From Rhododendron vialii (lineage: Eukaryota; Streptophyta; Magnoliopsida; Ericales; Ericaceae), in the NCBI RefSeq assembly GCF_030253575.1, contig NC_080569.1:14937501-15001500 (forward strand): a stretch of DNA of 64,000 bases, written 5' to 3'. Shown here piece after piece: positions 1 to 13,240 of this stretch; within the stretch, counting starts at the first letter, position 1; every line of letters begins with the position of its first letter. Below the pieces are notes generated by a model. The model saw only the letters and a program-made list of their open reading frames with translations, was not told where the DNA came from and did not search any database. Both the position numbers and the translations under genes were made by a program.

Positions 1-1866
1 AAGTGCCTGCGCTATCTCTCCTGTCAGATCTTCGGTGCACCCCTCAATAGCTCGAGCGTCCTTCGGAAGAATACACGACCGAAGCAGCCCAAACGCCGTC
101 CCAATGCTGGAAGACGCACTATCGGCGTGATGAATTAGGCGCCCCGAGTAGTGACGAACCTCGGGGGCCCAGGTGACCTCCCTCGCCGGAACACGAGTCC
201 CCGTTTCGGTTCCCCCCCGGCTCTCCACATCTCCCTCGTCTCCTCTGGTTCCTGTCTCTTCTATCAAGATCGGCTCCCCGCTCCTTCCTTGTCCGAAGCC
301 TTCTTCCTCGGTCCGAGCCCTCTTCTCCGGAGGCTCCTGAGGAGAAACAGGGATCACCCTCGAGGTTCCGGCCCCCGGTGAGCCAATCCTGACGCCAGCA
401 CCCCGTCCTCGTGGCCTCTGGCGCCGAAGGTTGAGCACTTCTCTTCCGCGACCGCTCATCTCGCCACTAAGTCCCGTCTTTTCTGGGGTCTCCCGGTCGA
501 TTTCTTCTCGGATCACGCCTCAGGGACTAGAATCACCAACTTCGTCTTCTGTCGCCCCAGCTCCTCCTCTCCTACCTTTTCCTCTTCCTTGGCTTCTTCC
601 TCGGCCACGTCCTCGTCCCGCTCGAGAAACACCTTGCTGCCTCGGCTTCTTTTTCAAATAGCCGGTATAGGTCGGTTTGTATCCGAGCAGATCAGGTGCA
701 TACCGACTCGTAATAGGAATGGCGTAAGCAGCTGTTATTTGTGCTCGGTTAGCCCTTCCCCGAAGCTCTGCAACGATGCCCTCGGCTGAAAGATAGGCAA
801 TGGAAGAATCAGTATACAATGAGGAAATAAAAATGTGCAAACATAATAAAGCTAAAAAGATACTTCTACCGACCAGGAGCCCCGGTTTCGAACTGAACTG
901 TGGTGGCTGTGTCCGCGCTTTCCCGGGCCCAAACATAAAATTCCCGGTGACCGATACATAAATACTCGCCCACTCTTCCGAGTCGGGAAGATGGTCGATA
1001 AGGAATGTGTCGTATCCTGTCCTACAGGAGAGGTAGTGACGGTCGCTTTCCCGGTTAACTCCAACGAGGTATACACCGAAGAGCTCCTCGAGTCCGAACG
1101 TGAGGTTGTATTGCCTCCTCAGCTCTATAATGCTCGTGATGATCCGGTAGGAGTTCACCGTAAGCTGAGAAGACGTGAGGGAGAGGGCTCGGAGAACCCT
1201 TCGGACAAACTGATGAAGGGGGAATCTAACGCCCCCCTCTGTGATAGCCATCAAGGGGAAGATGAGTGCTCCCTCCCTGTGAGGAAGGTCCTTGGGGTCG
1301 CTGTTCGGTAAAATCTGAACGTCAACGTCATGAGGAACGCTGTATACCCTCTTGAATTCAGCATAAGAAGCCGAGGCGCCGTCAAAATACTGGTTTCGGT
1401 ATGGGCATGGCCTCATCGCCCTCCTGCGTCCCCGTACCTCCTCGGGGGCATCCGCGAATGGACCCGGACCTTGGTTCGAGGTACTTGGGGCTTCCATCTC
1501 TTGGGAGTCAAACGTCGTCACCTCACGAGGAGCTTTCGAGTGTTTGAATGGTTCAACACAGTCGACTGGAGTCCGAAAGAATGCCTTCTCCCGAAGTGTC
1601 TGGCGAATATCCTTGGGAATTTCGATAGGAGAAGAGCCTGAACTACTGGAACTGTCCGAAGAGAGCTCGATGACCATTCGCTTCTGCCTAACCAAGGAAA
1701 GGAATACAAAAAACCCGTTAGCTATATGCTCAGGGAAAAATCAAGGTCTAACGCTCGGTGCGGAATGGTCATCGCTCCTCGGAGTCCTCGGGCAATCAAT
1801 TCCTATGAAGGCGCTTCCCTCTTGGAAGAATTTCTAAAGATCAGAAGTCCATTCCCTTGGGATCAA

Positions 1867-1938
1867 GATGAATCTAGGTCTCGGGATGAGTTTTGGCCTC
1901 GGGATGAATCTAGGTCTCGGGATGAGTTTAGACCTCGG
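1867..1938. repeat. Two-copy 36-base tandem repeat in the element leader
   Basis: Two units of about 36 bases start at 1867 and 1903. Each contains GATGAATCTAGGTCTCGGG followed by a GATGAGTTT block. They lie between the gypsy-type reading frame and its likely promoter. Confidence 0.6.
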
Positions 1939-2212
1939 TAATAGCGTGAACAGCACTGGAGAAGCCCAGTGCCGTCTTGAACCAGACAGCGGCGAGCAGT
2001 TGCTCAGCTAGAACAAGCGCAAGAAAACGGCGAAAAACTCAAAAACAATGGTCAAAACATGAAGAATAAAGCAAGGAGATCGACATACCTCAAGTTCGTG
2101 CAAGATCTCCCAACCAAAACGATCGAAATCTCGATTGAAAGCTGGAAGTATACGGCGGCGGCGGTTCGACTTCAGAAGCGGAGGAAAAGGTGACGATCTC
2201 ACCTCTGTCTCT

Positions 2213-2222
2213 CCTATTTATA
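2213..2222 (-). promoter_or_regulatory. TATA box of the gypsy-type element
   Basis: The minus strand reads TATAAATAGG here. It lies about 520 bases upstream of the 391-residue frame and is followed by a pyrimidine-rich leader, as expected for a plant TATA promoter. Confidence 0.45.
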
Positions 2223-2510
2223 ATGGGAGAGATGGAAAGCTGCGCGGGAAACGAAGCGTCGTGCACCGAGCCGTTAGATCATCGACACGTGTTATCATCG
2301 GACGGCTAGTATCAAGGACTCTGCACCGAGGACAGGCGCCGGATATTCAGACCTTAGGCATGTTGACGCGTGTCACCGAAGCGACGTTTCGTACCAATCA
2401 ACTGACATGGCAATTTTCTACAAATACCTTTCTAGACTTGGCAATTTTCTTCTCTGATTCAGCTTTGGCACGGGATTGCCGATGACGTAAGATGCCATGA
2501 TACTGCTTTG

Positions 2511-2813
2511 CTTTTACAAACGCAGGCTCCTAAATTGCCTCTGATGGCAAAGGAACACCGGCTTGCTGAATTCCCATCAACTGAAGGTGAACCTGAAATT
2601 TATTGCCAAATGACCTTAGAGCAACAACACCAGCATAGGTAAAGAGCAGGTTTCGGTAGAGTAGCTATGCAAATCAAAGAAAACCATGCTACAACAGATT
2701 AGGTATTTATCCATCCATTATACATTTTGCTACAATTCTTAGGCACTTTTGGCGAAGTACTGTTGCACAGCAAAAGACTAAAAAAATGATTTTTGTTTCC
2801 TTCATCTACTTTA

Positions 2814-2851
<38 letters not shown>

Positions 2852-4334
2852 ATTTAGCCTCTTCTCTCTCTACTCTTTATAGGTGAAAATGTATATTTTA
2901 TTGAGTGTTAGGTAAAATAGATAGTGTTGATGTAGTTGTGAAAGAAAAAGTTGATAGGTAAAATAGAATTGTGAACTATTCACAAGGTATTTTGTCTAAC
3001 AACTGGTGTACTTGCTCTTAGGATCTAGTTTATTAGAAATTACTGCTATTTTTGACATGCAGTGAGAGAAAAAGGAAACCATAACAGTTACATTTCAGTT
3101 ACATCCACACTTGACTTAATAACACCCAGCAAAACGTTAACTCTATACTCAAGATTGTAGTCCTATTCAAAATTCTAGCCACAAACATGATTGATGCACA
3201 CATCTACACTATAAGCAAATGTAGTTAAATTCAAAAGCCTCCAATCCTAAGCTTCTAAAATTTTGATTCTGATTTTCATGAGAGAGAGAGACGTGGGAAG
3301 GGGTGAGATTTTGAAGGAGAGATATTTTTGGGAGGTGAAAAGCTTAGAAGATGAACGGAAATCTCATTTTTTAGTTTTTTTTGTTTGTTAATATTGTGTT
3401 TTTTTATATCTCTATTTTTCATAATTTTAATAAACTTATTTTATTTTATTCGCAATATAAATTAATTTATAACAATAGGTTGTGTAAATTCCGTGCATAG
3501 AACGAAAACAACGTTAGTAAACCCAATCAACTAATGGGCATAAAGTATAGACCCGACCCAAATAACACACCCCGTTAAAACCAACGGGCTATTTTAGCTA
3601 AGAGTAGCGTTTACCTAACTTGTTCTTACACATTGGGCCGGCAGCCTAACCCGTGCCCACTACGGTCTAGCTTTGGTTGGTGGAGGGAGGTTCTAAATAC
3701 ACCTTGCTTATGGTCTCATGGTTCCACTACACCCAGATTGTGAGTTATTCATTTTGGATTTTGAGAGTACTGAGTGATAAAAATTAGATAAAGAAAAATT
3801 TAATGGAGACCGTGATGAGAGATTTTTTAGACCTCAAAACAAACAAAACAGTATTCTGGATGCATGTGACTAGAGAGTGTACTATATTGAACCAAAAGAT
3901 ATTTTTGAGAGTCCTGAATAGAAAAAGATAAATAAAAAAAATTTAATGGAGACTGTGATGAGAAATTTTTAGGACCTCAAAACGAACAAAACAGTGTTCC
4001 GGATGCATGTGACTAGAGAGAGTGTACTGTACGGAGACCAAAATGGTGTTCATTTAGAAGGCCCCCTTGATGAGTGTAATTTTACTCGGTTATGCAATTG
4101 CAAAATCAGATTAAACTAATCACACACGCACACACACAGGAGACTGTGGAGAGAGAGAGAGAGAGGGAGCAGCATCAAGAGTCCAAAAAAATTCAGTTAT
4201 TCCGACTCTTGCTTTGTGTAAGAGCCAAAAATCGTGTCCTTTGCAACTCTCCAAAGGTCAAAGGATCAAAAAACGTCTCTTAGATTAACCCCTATTAGTA
4301 TCTCTCTCAGAGCTGTAGTTCTTTTGATCAGATC
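2511..4334. other. Intergenic region upstream of FNR
   Basis: AT-rich, with no convincing gene. It holds a CT microsatellite (about 2818-2848). A short open block at 2526-2637 is bordered by AG and GT and could be a stray exon. Two near-identical passages at about 3770-3860 and 3900-3990 share 'aaatttaatggagac...gtgatgagaga'. A GA-rich 5' leader (4150-4167) precedes FNR. No clear TATA box for FNR was found. Confidence 0.5.
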
Positions 4335-7300
4335 ATGGGTCACTCGGCTGTCTCTCAGGTGATTCGATTCTGGAAATTTTCTCCCATTTTGCTGTTAATT
4401 TTTTGGGTTGTTTTCTATCCAAGTTAATTAATTTCCGGATTAGTTCTTAAGTTGTGTTTTGAATTTGGTTGAAGGTCTCTCTTACTGTCCCTCTCAACAG
4501 CGATTTGTCTCTCAGAAGATCTGTTCTTAAGGTACTTATTAGAAACCCTCGTCGGGTTATTGCCAATTTATTTTCTTGTCGCTTTCTTTGTTTCTGAATC
4601 TATTGTGAAGTTTGCACAACTCGAAATAAATTTTTTTTTTTGAACAGCGATTTTTTTTTTAAGTAACTCGATTTTTCGGGTGAATGTAGCTTCATTTCCG
4701 CGGAATTTTATGGATGCTAAGATAATAGTATGTTTTTATGGGCAAAAAATCTATGAACACGATTTTAAAACCCAACTCCGGACACAATTGTGTTTGGGGC
4801 TGTCCGATGTATGCGGGCCCACATGCATCGATGCATTTGTGTGAAGAGTTGTGTTTTAAGTTGTATTCCTAGCATTACTGTTTTATGGATTCTATACGGT
4901 TTGAATGATATAGTGTGTTTTTTCTCAATATTTTTTTTTGTTTTGTTTATGATGGTCTTTCTTTGGGCCAGAGGCTGCAAGTGTTTTCCATTTTTATTTT
5001 TATGTTACTTGTTTGATAGAATGTGCCTATTCTCAGCCTTTATTTGTATGTGCTGTGCAGATTTGATTTTTTTAGAATTTTTTTTAAACCTTTGAGCAAT
5101 GTCCCGTTTGATTCTTAGGCTCAGTTTGATTAGTTGGATACTTGGATTAGTAATGAGGGGATTTATGGTTTCTTAGGAAGGTGGTCTTGATGGTTTCCAG
5201 TGTCTTGTGGGTTTGGTTGTCCAACGGATATTTGTTGCATTCAAATGCCACATTTGCGATTCCCCCGGATAAGTTACCAATCTAATGTCTAATCCGGCTG
5301 ACACCAGGCTCTTAAAGGAAAAAATTGCTGCGATTTATCTGGTACTTAGAAACTCTGGATGCTATTTCTAAGTCTGCATTTCCACCTTGCATTCCTTAGA
5401 TTGATTTTGCAAATCTAACCAACCAATCAGGGCCAAGTTCCAATCAATTGGGGTCGGCTACTTGAATTTATTTTTTCATTAGAATGTTTTTCATTCAATT
5501 AAAAGAAAATGATTATCATTATGCGTACATTCCTCCTTCCATCTGGGATTTCTATTAATTATACTTTCACGCAGGCCTAGCCCAGACATTTTGGAGGCCC
5601 CAGACGAGATATGAAAATGGGGCCTCTAATGTTCTTTTATATAAATTTGTTGTTCAATAAAAGAAACAAGATTGCCTTGCGGCTTAGTGGCATGCTGCTT
5701 TGAGTGTGTTTTTAGTGTCCTAGATCGCGGGTTCGACTCTCCAAGCCATCAATTTGAACAATATTTTTGCACAACTTCAAAATAACTGCTCAAAAAAATG
5801 ATTCCAACAGGAATCGAACACGCATAGCATAGTTCTTACCACCGCACTACACTCTATCATTCAGAAAATGTATGATATACATAATATATGACATATTTCT
5901 CTATTTTGGGGCCCAAAAATTGGGCCCAAAACTGGAGGCCCTAGGCGCCTGGTGGGCCTATGCCTAGGGCCAGCCCTGCTTTGACAACCTAACAAGTTGG
6001 AGTTTCTTTTACGAATTTTCCATCTGCATGTTGTAAGGATGATGCCAAACCATGGGGACAAGGCATCTGAAGTGGAGTTGGCAACACCTAATGACAAGAC
6101 AGGCCTTTGTCCACAGTTCTCATGCGTCAAATGCAACCCTGTCCAAATTCTCCGTCTGATTCCAGCTTTAGGAGCACTTTGCTCTCACTAAAAACTGTCC
6201 TCGCGCGTTCTTGGCGTCTCCCAAATTTGATGTGTGTAATTCAGCAATTTCTGAAATACTTGCACTCTGATATCCCACAGTGATAAGTTTTACCCTTTAC
6301 ATTCCTTTTTTCCTGGTTTGACAAAATGAACAATATAAAAGATTGTACGTCCTTGAGCTTGATATTCTCACTTTGTTTTTCCCACCTAAAAGGTTCCCCG
6401 AAGCAGACCCTACAGTGGAAGCAGTGTGTCGTCTCACCTGCCTAATGTAACTTTTCCTTGTTGCATTATGCAATGACGTGTGAAATGTAGCTACAGATTT
6501 TTCAGTCAAAATTGTAACTAGCAAGATAAAGATCTGTCATATGTGAGCTTAGATACATTTTATTTTCCAAGCCACAGAAATTTGAAGCAGTTCTCGGTTG
6601 ACGTATGGAATTTTACCATTAGTAAAAGTGTGCTAGAATTCGCTTTAAGATGGATCCTGCTTAAGGATTAGTAAATCAGGTCAATGCTTTAAGAAATTTT
6701 TGGGTATGGGGTTTTATTTACGTATTAAAGAGCTTATTCTTGATATCCAGTCCTCTGTGTTGGTCAACTTTTGATTCTCCAGTTTGTTATATGCTTTATT
6801 CTGAGTAATTTACCAAAAGTTGAGCGAATGTAGCCATTATTTTCTTGTATGCTTGTCAGCATTATCGAAATACTCTAGGATGCTAATTTCAAGGAACTGG
6901 TTTCATTTTGTGGCAGGTGCATAACATAAGTTATGGTGATAAGTTAGGTGTGTCTTTCTCGTCATTGGACTTGAAAACCAAGAATGGGAAGTCGAGAAGC
7001 CAGTCTGTAGTTTGCATGTCAGTGCAACATGCCAGCACACCTAAGGTTTCCGTTTCACCTTTGGCACTTGAAGATGTAAACGACCCTCCACTAAACTTAC
7101 ACAAGCCGAAGGAGCCGTATACGGCTACTATAGTCTCTGTCGAGAGGCTTGTAGGCCCAAAAGCTCCAGGAGAGACTTGTCACATTGTGATTGATCACGG
7201 TGGCAATGTTCCCTACTGGGAAGGACAGAGTTATGGGGTGATTCCTCCTGTAAGTTGTAAATTCAGTAGGTTATTGTTACATTCGTTATCTTGGAATGAG

Positions 7301-9652
7301 CTTAGTGCTTTATGCTAAAATTTGGAGACTCAGACCGATCATATGTATGGAGAAGATTATCCATAGTTTCCTCTTTTGCTACTTATCCTGTGGATATTTC
7401 ATGAATTATTTGAACTTTTTGTCAAAAGTTTTACTTTTTTTTTAACTTCTTGTCAAGATGAATCGGAAAATTATAATTTTCTCACGGAAAACAGGAAAAT
7501 GTTCAGAGGACAAAAATAAGACATTTTTGCTTAGACAGTCCAAGCTCAGACTCTTCTTGGCTTTCAGTTTGTTCTCCTCATACTAATTGTCTACGAGATG
7601 AGTAACCTCAGCTTGAAGTTTAATGAAATAGTATTTGCATCCATTATAGGGTGAAAATCCAAAGAAACCAGGGACTCCTCAAAATGTTCGTCTTTACTCG
7701 ATTGCATCCACCAGGTATGGAGATTTTTTTGATGGTAAGACGGCAAGTTTGTGTGTTCGACGTGCTGTCTATTACGATCCCGAGACTGGAAAAGAAGACA
7801 CTACAAAGAATGGGGTATGCAGCAATTTCCTCTGTGACTCAAAGCCTGGGGACAAAATCAAAGTTACAGGTAAGATTTGGCTTCTGAAAGTACGACGCTG
7901 AATCAAGTTCTTTATTTCTGAAAAGCTAACTATTGAGCAATTCATTCTTTCAATGACAAAAAGAAATGCATTGATTATGGTGTTACCTCCATTGAACACG
8001 ACAATGTTAGCATTAATATATTGACTAACTAATTCATGGAAGTACAATCTAGGAGTAGTATTTTGTTCTACTTGAAGTCCACTAGTGTCCTGCACGAAGT
8101 CTGATTAAGGATACTAGTGTTCCTTCCATCTTTTACGTTTGGCTACATTGCATCAGTTGGATTTAATTACTGGCCAATCACCTGTTTTGCAACTTATCCA
8201 CTGGTAATATACAATGGAGACGTATTTTTTGGTGGCTTGGCATGTAAAAGAAATTCTTTGGACTTAAATATTTTGAAAGGGTCATAATGTGTATGGAATA
8301 GGGGTAGACAACTTGGCATGTGAGTGAGAAACTAGACACGTGCAACTGCTGATCATTAGTGTCTGACTCTTCCCCTAAGCTTCGATCAAACCAAAACCAG
8401 CACCAGCACCAGCACCCCATCAATCGATGACTCATTTCTTGAGTTTCTATGTGAATACGTATACCTTCAACTAGCACCATCATCAGAAAAAGTGGCAATG
8501 GATAAAGGATTTACTAAGCCGGTATCCATTTACAAATGCTTCTATTATTTCTCATAACCAATTTGTTCTTCCACGACCAGCCTCCTTTTCTGCATTCCCA
8601 GTTTCTCACACTGTCAGACGAGACAGATGAGAGTTGGACACTGTGAAGCCCAAATTTGTCTTCTAACTGCAGTCAAATGGCCCGACCGTTCAAAATTTTG
8701 CTAGGATGGACATTGAATTCGTGTCTTTTGCGTAGTTTATTTTGTCATCTCATGTGGGCTAGGGTCCAAATTTTTTCATTAAAAGGTCTTATTTTGATCC
8801 AGCTGAAGTGGAGTACAGTGTTCTTGCACCATCTATGTGATATCTTCTTATTTAGACCAAAAGTATGCACTCCCTTTCATTTTAAGATTGACTGATCTGC
8901 TGAATTAAATTGCTCATAACGTGTGCATATCACTCTTTGCATCACTGGCATGTCAGTTCTGGACTTTGGTATCAGATTACGTTGTCTAAAACAAGCGAAA
9001 TCACATAGTATGTTTCACATTTTCCAGAAGTAATAAGAATAGTCACACGGGTTATTCAATCGGTTTTGGACCTTATGGTGATTGCTTTTTGTTTTTGGTT
9101 TGATTGAACTGAGTGACTCATGGTCCTCTTAATTAAAATAACTTATTGGCAGGCCCTTCAGGAAAGATAATGCTATTACCAGAAGAAGACCCAAAGGCCA
9201 CCCACATAATGATAGCAACTGGCACGGGTGTGGCCCCATTCAGAGGCTACCTTCGTCGAATGTTCATGGAATCCGTCCCCACATTCAAATTCTGGGGCCT
9301 TGCTTGGCTTTTTCTAGGGGTGGCCAACACCGACAGTCTCCTCTATGATGAAGAATTCTCCAAGTATCTCAAAGACTACCCAGATAACTTCCGCTTTGAC
9401 CGTGCTCTGAGCCGAGAACAAAAGAACAAAACCGGCGGCAAAATGTACGTCCAGGATAAGATTGAAGAGTGCAGTGACGAGATCTTCAAGATGTTGGATG
9501 GTGGAGCCCACATTTACTTCTGTGGGCTTAAGGGGATGATGCCTGGGATTCAAGATACGCTGAAGCGGGTGGCGGAGGAGAGGGGCGAGAACTGGGAAGC
9601 AAAGCTGTCCCAACTTAAAAAGAACAAGCAATGGCATGTTGAAGTCTATTGA
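4335..9652 (+). CDS. RFNR: Ferredoxin--NADP+ reductase, root-type, plastid
   Basis: Five coding exons, all with GT..AG introns: 4335-4358, 4475-4531, 6917-7249, 7650-7869 and 9153-9652. They give 377 residues, the normal family length. The enzyme moves electrons between ferredoxin and NADP(H). The root type mainly supplies reduced ferredoxin from NADPH in non-green plastids. Residues 1 to about 65 are Ser/Arg-rich and fit a plastid transit peptide. The segment [20 protein letters not shown] marks the root rather than leaf isoform. FAD-binding RLYS is at 152-155, the active-site CSN at 195-197, NADP-binding GTGVAP at 235-240, and the C-terminal stacking Tyr is the last residue (VEVY). The start codon was chosen because the first two small exons keep frame and look like a transit peptide. 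Intron 2 (2.4 kb) contains a hAT-like insertion. All key residues are present, so it is probably functional. Confidence 0.95.
5425..5465 (-). repeat. RTE-LINE-like 3' tail fragment
   Basis: The complement reads TAGCCGACCCCAATTGATTG, close to the sequence at 17548-17590 and to tails of plant RTE-type LINEs and their SINEs. It is only a fragment. Confidence 0.35.
5572..5978. mobile_element. hAT-like non-autonomous element in FNR intron 2
   Basis: The ends are imperfect inverted repeats: CAGGCCTAGCCC at the left and, on the complement of the right end, CAGGGCTGGCCC. The flanks CTTTCACG and CTTTGACA match at 6 of 8 positions, fitting an aged 8-base hAT target duplication. Inside are two tRNA-like stretches in opposite orientation: 5680-5745 on plus (GCGGGTTCGACTCTCC) and 5804-5852 on minus (GTTCGATTCC on the complement). 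No transposase is present. Confidence 0.6.
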
Positions 9653-10296
9653 TGGTGCATTTCTTGTTGGGTAATGGGATTGTTTGTTGCTTATCATATG
9701 AAGAACTTGACGGCAGTTGCTGTGCATTTGTATTATTACGGTTTAGATGAAATGCCAATTAGACCTCCCTGGATTATTCTTGAGGCTCTTTCTTCTATGT
9801 TCTATGTTAGGACCTGTTTGGTTGGTTGAATTAGACATGAGAGTGGATCACAATTCTTTTAGGATCCTATATTTTCGGCATTGTAATGATTGAGTAATTG
9901 GTGAATGGATTACCTGTGCAATGGACAACCAATCCTATTGTTATGGCATTACATAACACATTGCAGAATGTTATACATATTGGTTATTCACTCAAATATA
10001 AGTATCGGTGGGATCACCCACCCTATAAACTATTTTATCGCTTATTAGCTGTCCGACTGACCTCAGGCCTAGCTATATCTTGACTGATATGCGTCTTGGA
10101 AACAATGGAACTCATTTAAAACCGTCCAGTCTCCGGGACCCTAGTCATAAGAAAACTAGAAGAGAAGTCCAACGTCTGAGTAGTTCCAAAAAAAAATAAA
10201 AAATTCCAACGTCTGAGCTTGAAAAGCAATGAGAGAGACTTGATTCCCACCCAGATAATCAAATCTCGCACGATATCTATCGGGATTGAAATCGAA

Positions 10297-10430
10297 AGTG
10301 GGCGAAAAAAATCGAACCCCATCAAGAAAAGTGGGCGAACAAAAATCGAACCGTATCAAAAAAAGTGGGAGAACAAAATCGAACCCTGTCGAGAAAAGTG
10401 GGCGAACAAAATCGAACCCCATCGTGGAGT
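10297..10430. repeat. 33-34-base minisatellite, four copies
   Basis: Units begin at 10297, 10330, 10364 and 10397 with AGTGGGCGAACAAAATCGAA (with variants) and end CCC-ATC-(A/G)AGAAA. Because the period is near a multiple of three, it creates false open frames on both strands. Confidence 0.8.
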
Positions 10431-12286
10431 CTAATAGATCGAATAATAGGTTGGCCTATAGTGAACAAAATGAAGTAAAATTGCAAAGGCAGTTGAATTT
10501 ATATGGTAAGTGGGACACATGTTAACAGAATTGATACCCTAAATGGAAGGAGTCAACAGACTGAAGGATAAGAAAGGTTGAGATATGTACGGACAGCATC
10601 TAGGGTTCTATTATAACCAGCGCTCCTTTACCTAAGATCAACCTTTAGAAAACCTTTCATTCAAAGATTTTGTGCTTCCTTGCCTTTAAGTGAGGTCAAC
10701 TATAGATCACATTTCAGAATCCTGAAAAGTTTCATAGAAATGCTAGAAAGAAAAAGAAGTGATAAAGGAAGCTCAAACGGTGTCCATTGAACAATTATTA
10801 TGAAGTCAATTAAGCTAATTAGTGAGCTAATCAGTTCAAAAAAAAATTGAGCTAAAGCTTGAGTCCAAGTCCGAGGTCTTCATTGCCAAAGCATAATTAA
10901 GCTTAACAAGTAGTCCACAATCGTTAACTCTAGGACTCAAGAATAGTCTAGGTGCGCACTGGTCATACAAAAACAAGAAGTCCAGACTGAGATAGGCTTA
11001 ATAAGCTTTTGTAATTGTCTGTCCTTTGGAGAAAGGAAAAGTTAGATGAAGGTACTCATTTAATCAAGTTGCCTGGAAAATGTGCCGAAAATCCTTCAAT
11101 AGTTCAAACTTTCTCTCTGCAAATCAAGAGAATATGTTCCTACATGTGCAGATGAGTGTTGGAGTGGAAAAAGCCGCAAAACACAAGCAAAGCAAGATAT
11201 ATTGTCTAATGTATGTATTGAGTTGTCTCAAATTCAATTGGGCGTCATACGATAACCCGTTTGCGACTTGCATTAGCCAGGGTTTGGGGAAGCGAGGCCT
11301 GACCCATTTCTATTTGTTTTCCTTCTTAATAATATAAGGCAAATCACGATGTTTTCCGTCTTAATTAATAATATGAGGCGAAGCCATGATTTTAACTTTT
11401 AATAGTGACGAGCTTGTATGGTTTAGCTGTAAATAGAACAAGTTTAGTATGGTAATAGAGTTTTTAAAACTGTAGGGATCGAAAATCGTAGAGATCAACG
11501 CCGCTTTGAGAGAGAGGTAGAGATGAAGTGTAGGTGGACGAAAGTGGTATTGCTAATCTTCTGTCAAATAATGAATGGAGTTTGATGGTGCCAAATCGGC
11601 TTGGAGAAATAACGTCACGTGGTGCCCGAAGCTCTCACCAGACATTCACATGGACTTATATACTTAATCTTGGGCCTGTTCGAATGTGTGGTGTTGGAGG
11701 GCTTTGGGGCACGGTGTGGTGGTGTCCGGGGCCACTAAATCGGATCAAAAAAGAAAAAAAGGGCCACTAAATGATTTTCACATGGGTTGCCTTGAAAGAG
11801 AATTTTTTTGTTCCTTTTGGCCAAATTTTGACAATTACAACTCTTTTGACATGGCGTTAAAGATTCTCCAATGCAAATTGATGGGATGGGAAGCTGCGCA
11901 GTTGAGAATCTTGCTATTGTTTCTTCACTGGCTATAAAAATAGAGGGCCATGAAAACCAAGTATTGGCATCCCAATGTAGCAGTTCAAGGAGATTATAGA
12001 TCCTTAACATTATTAGAGAAGAGAGGTCTTTCATGTAGATAAGAGCCGTTGTTTGGTAGCCAAGGATGACTTGCCTGCTCCAACTCAAAGGGTTGTTTGC
12101 TCATTACTTATGTAATTAGATTAGATGCTTAATTATAAAATTAGGAGACCCTGGCCTTTGTTTAGTTTCAGGCAGTCTCCTTGTGCTAACTTGACAGGCT
12201 CTTCTCCCTCATGCTAGACTTCTCTTCTAATTCACTTGGAGCTAGCTGTGTCATAAAATACATGCAAGACAGTGAGCAGGTAATTA

Positions 12287-12515
12287 GTGCTTGTTTGGTT
12301 CACCACCTTACTTTTTTGCAATTAAAATGCAGAATAAGATAAACTTGTTTGGTTATCATTTATTAGTAATTTGTTGTTGTTTAAGTTGATGATTATCTTA
12401 TTTAGAACAAGAAAATAAGCAACAAGGTGAGCTCAAACTCTTTTTCCTTCCTTTCTTTATTGCTTAAACTAAGCGAATAGAAGTATAGACAGTGAACCAA
12501 ATGAGCCCTTAAATA
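12287..12515. mobile_element. MITE, Tourist-like ends
   Basis: The left end GTGCTTGTTTGGTTCACC pairs with the complement of the right end, GGGCTCATTTGGTTCACTG. The interior is AT-rich and non-coding. The target duplication was not resolved. Confidence 0.45.
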
Positions 12516-12889
12516 TAATTCTTGGCTTTTGTTATCTCAAAGTTCCCATCCACATAATAGATTTTCTCCCAAATCACTAAGGTTTGATTGTATGAAGCAA
12601 AAGGAGAAACGAAGAAAATAAAAAAGTGTGAAATCATAGGACGTGGACGGTGTTGAACCCATTGCATAGTGTTGACTATGGAATGGTACTAATTTCACAG
12701 AGAAGAGATTGATAATTGGTGTAAGAAAATAGAAGGCATTCCCTAAAACATGTAGGGGCCATATTCGATTCACATATTAGTTAGTCGAGATATTTTATTC
12801 CGGGTTAACATTTCAGAATACAGTTGTTTTACCTTCTTTTTGAGACGATATTGTTTGAAATGGGCGCAAGTTGGTTCAACTATCCTGAT

Positions 12890-13240
12890 GTTTTTACAAA
12901 TTATAGATCGCCCCCTCACACTTGAGAAACTTATCCCCCATCGCATAACAAATTATTCTCTTGTCTTAATGTAGCCGTTAGAAAATTCGACGGTATCTGT
13001 CTAATATCATCAAATCCTAATTACAATGGATCACACTGTCTTTTTGTAGCTTGTGAAAGACTGCAACCTGAAGATGTATGAAAATAGTCTTTCACAAGCT
13101 AAAAAAAAAAAAAAATTTGTCCATTGTATAATTAGGATTTGGTGATAACAAATTCAGATTCTGCCGAATTTATTAGTGGCCACATCACAACAAGGGGGTA
13201 AATTGTAATCCATAAGAGGTGGTTTTGGCAATTTATCCAA
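12890..13240. mobile_element. Fold-back MITE
   Basis: Long imperfect inverted repeat. ATCAAATCCTAATTACAATG (from about 13010) is mirrored at about 13120-13145. The inner arms TAGCTTGTGAAAGACT and AGTCTTTCACAAGCTA are exact complements around 13050-13100. The outer arms carry a C5/G5 run (CCCCCTCACA / ACAAGGGGGT). No coding capacity. Confidence 0.6.

Larger units (their letters stand above)
1..2510 (-). mobile_element. Ty3/gypsy-type retroelement remnant, 5' part
   Basis: The minus strand carries a 391-residue reading frame at 520-1695. It resembles plant proteins annotated as 'putative gypsy type transposon' (core around FPLHQFVRRVLRAL, then a Tyr/Phe-rich block) and ends in an RG-rich basic tail. 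Coding-like sequence on the same strand continues from about 420 to base 1, so the element leaves the window at its 5' coordinate edge. Upstream on the minus strand lie a GC-rich leader and a TATA box near 2213-2222. This fits a promoter or LTR region ending near 2.5 kb, but I could not fix the LTR borders. GC content is clearly higher than in the neighbouring host DNA. It is treated as a fossil; the family call comes from protein resemblance only. Confidence 0.6.

Noticed and set aside
5680-5745. tRNA gene
   Set aside because: A- and B-box-like words are present, but the arms do not form a tRNA cloverleaf and the sequence sits in a transposon-like element.
10219-10525. Overlapping open frames in two phases with repeated KSGRTK-type peptides
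   Set aside because: They are products of the 33-base minisatellite, not proteins.
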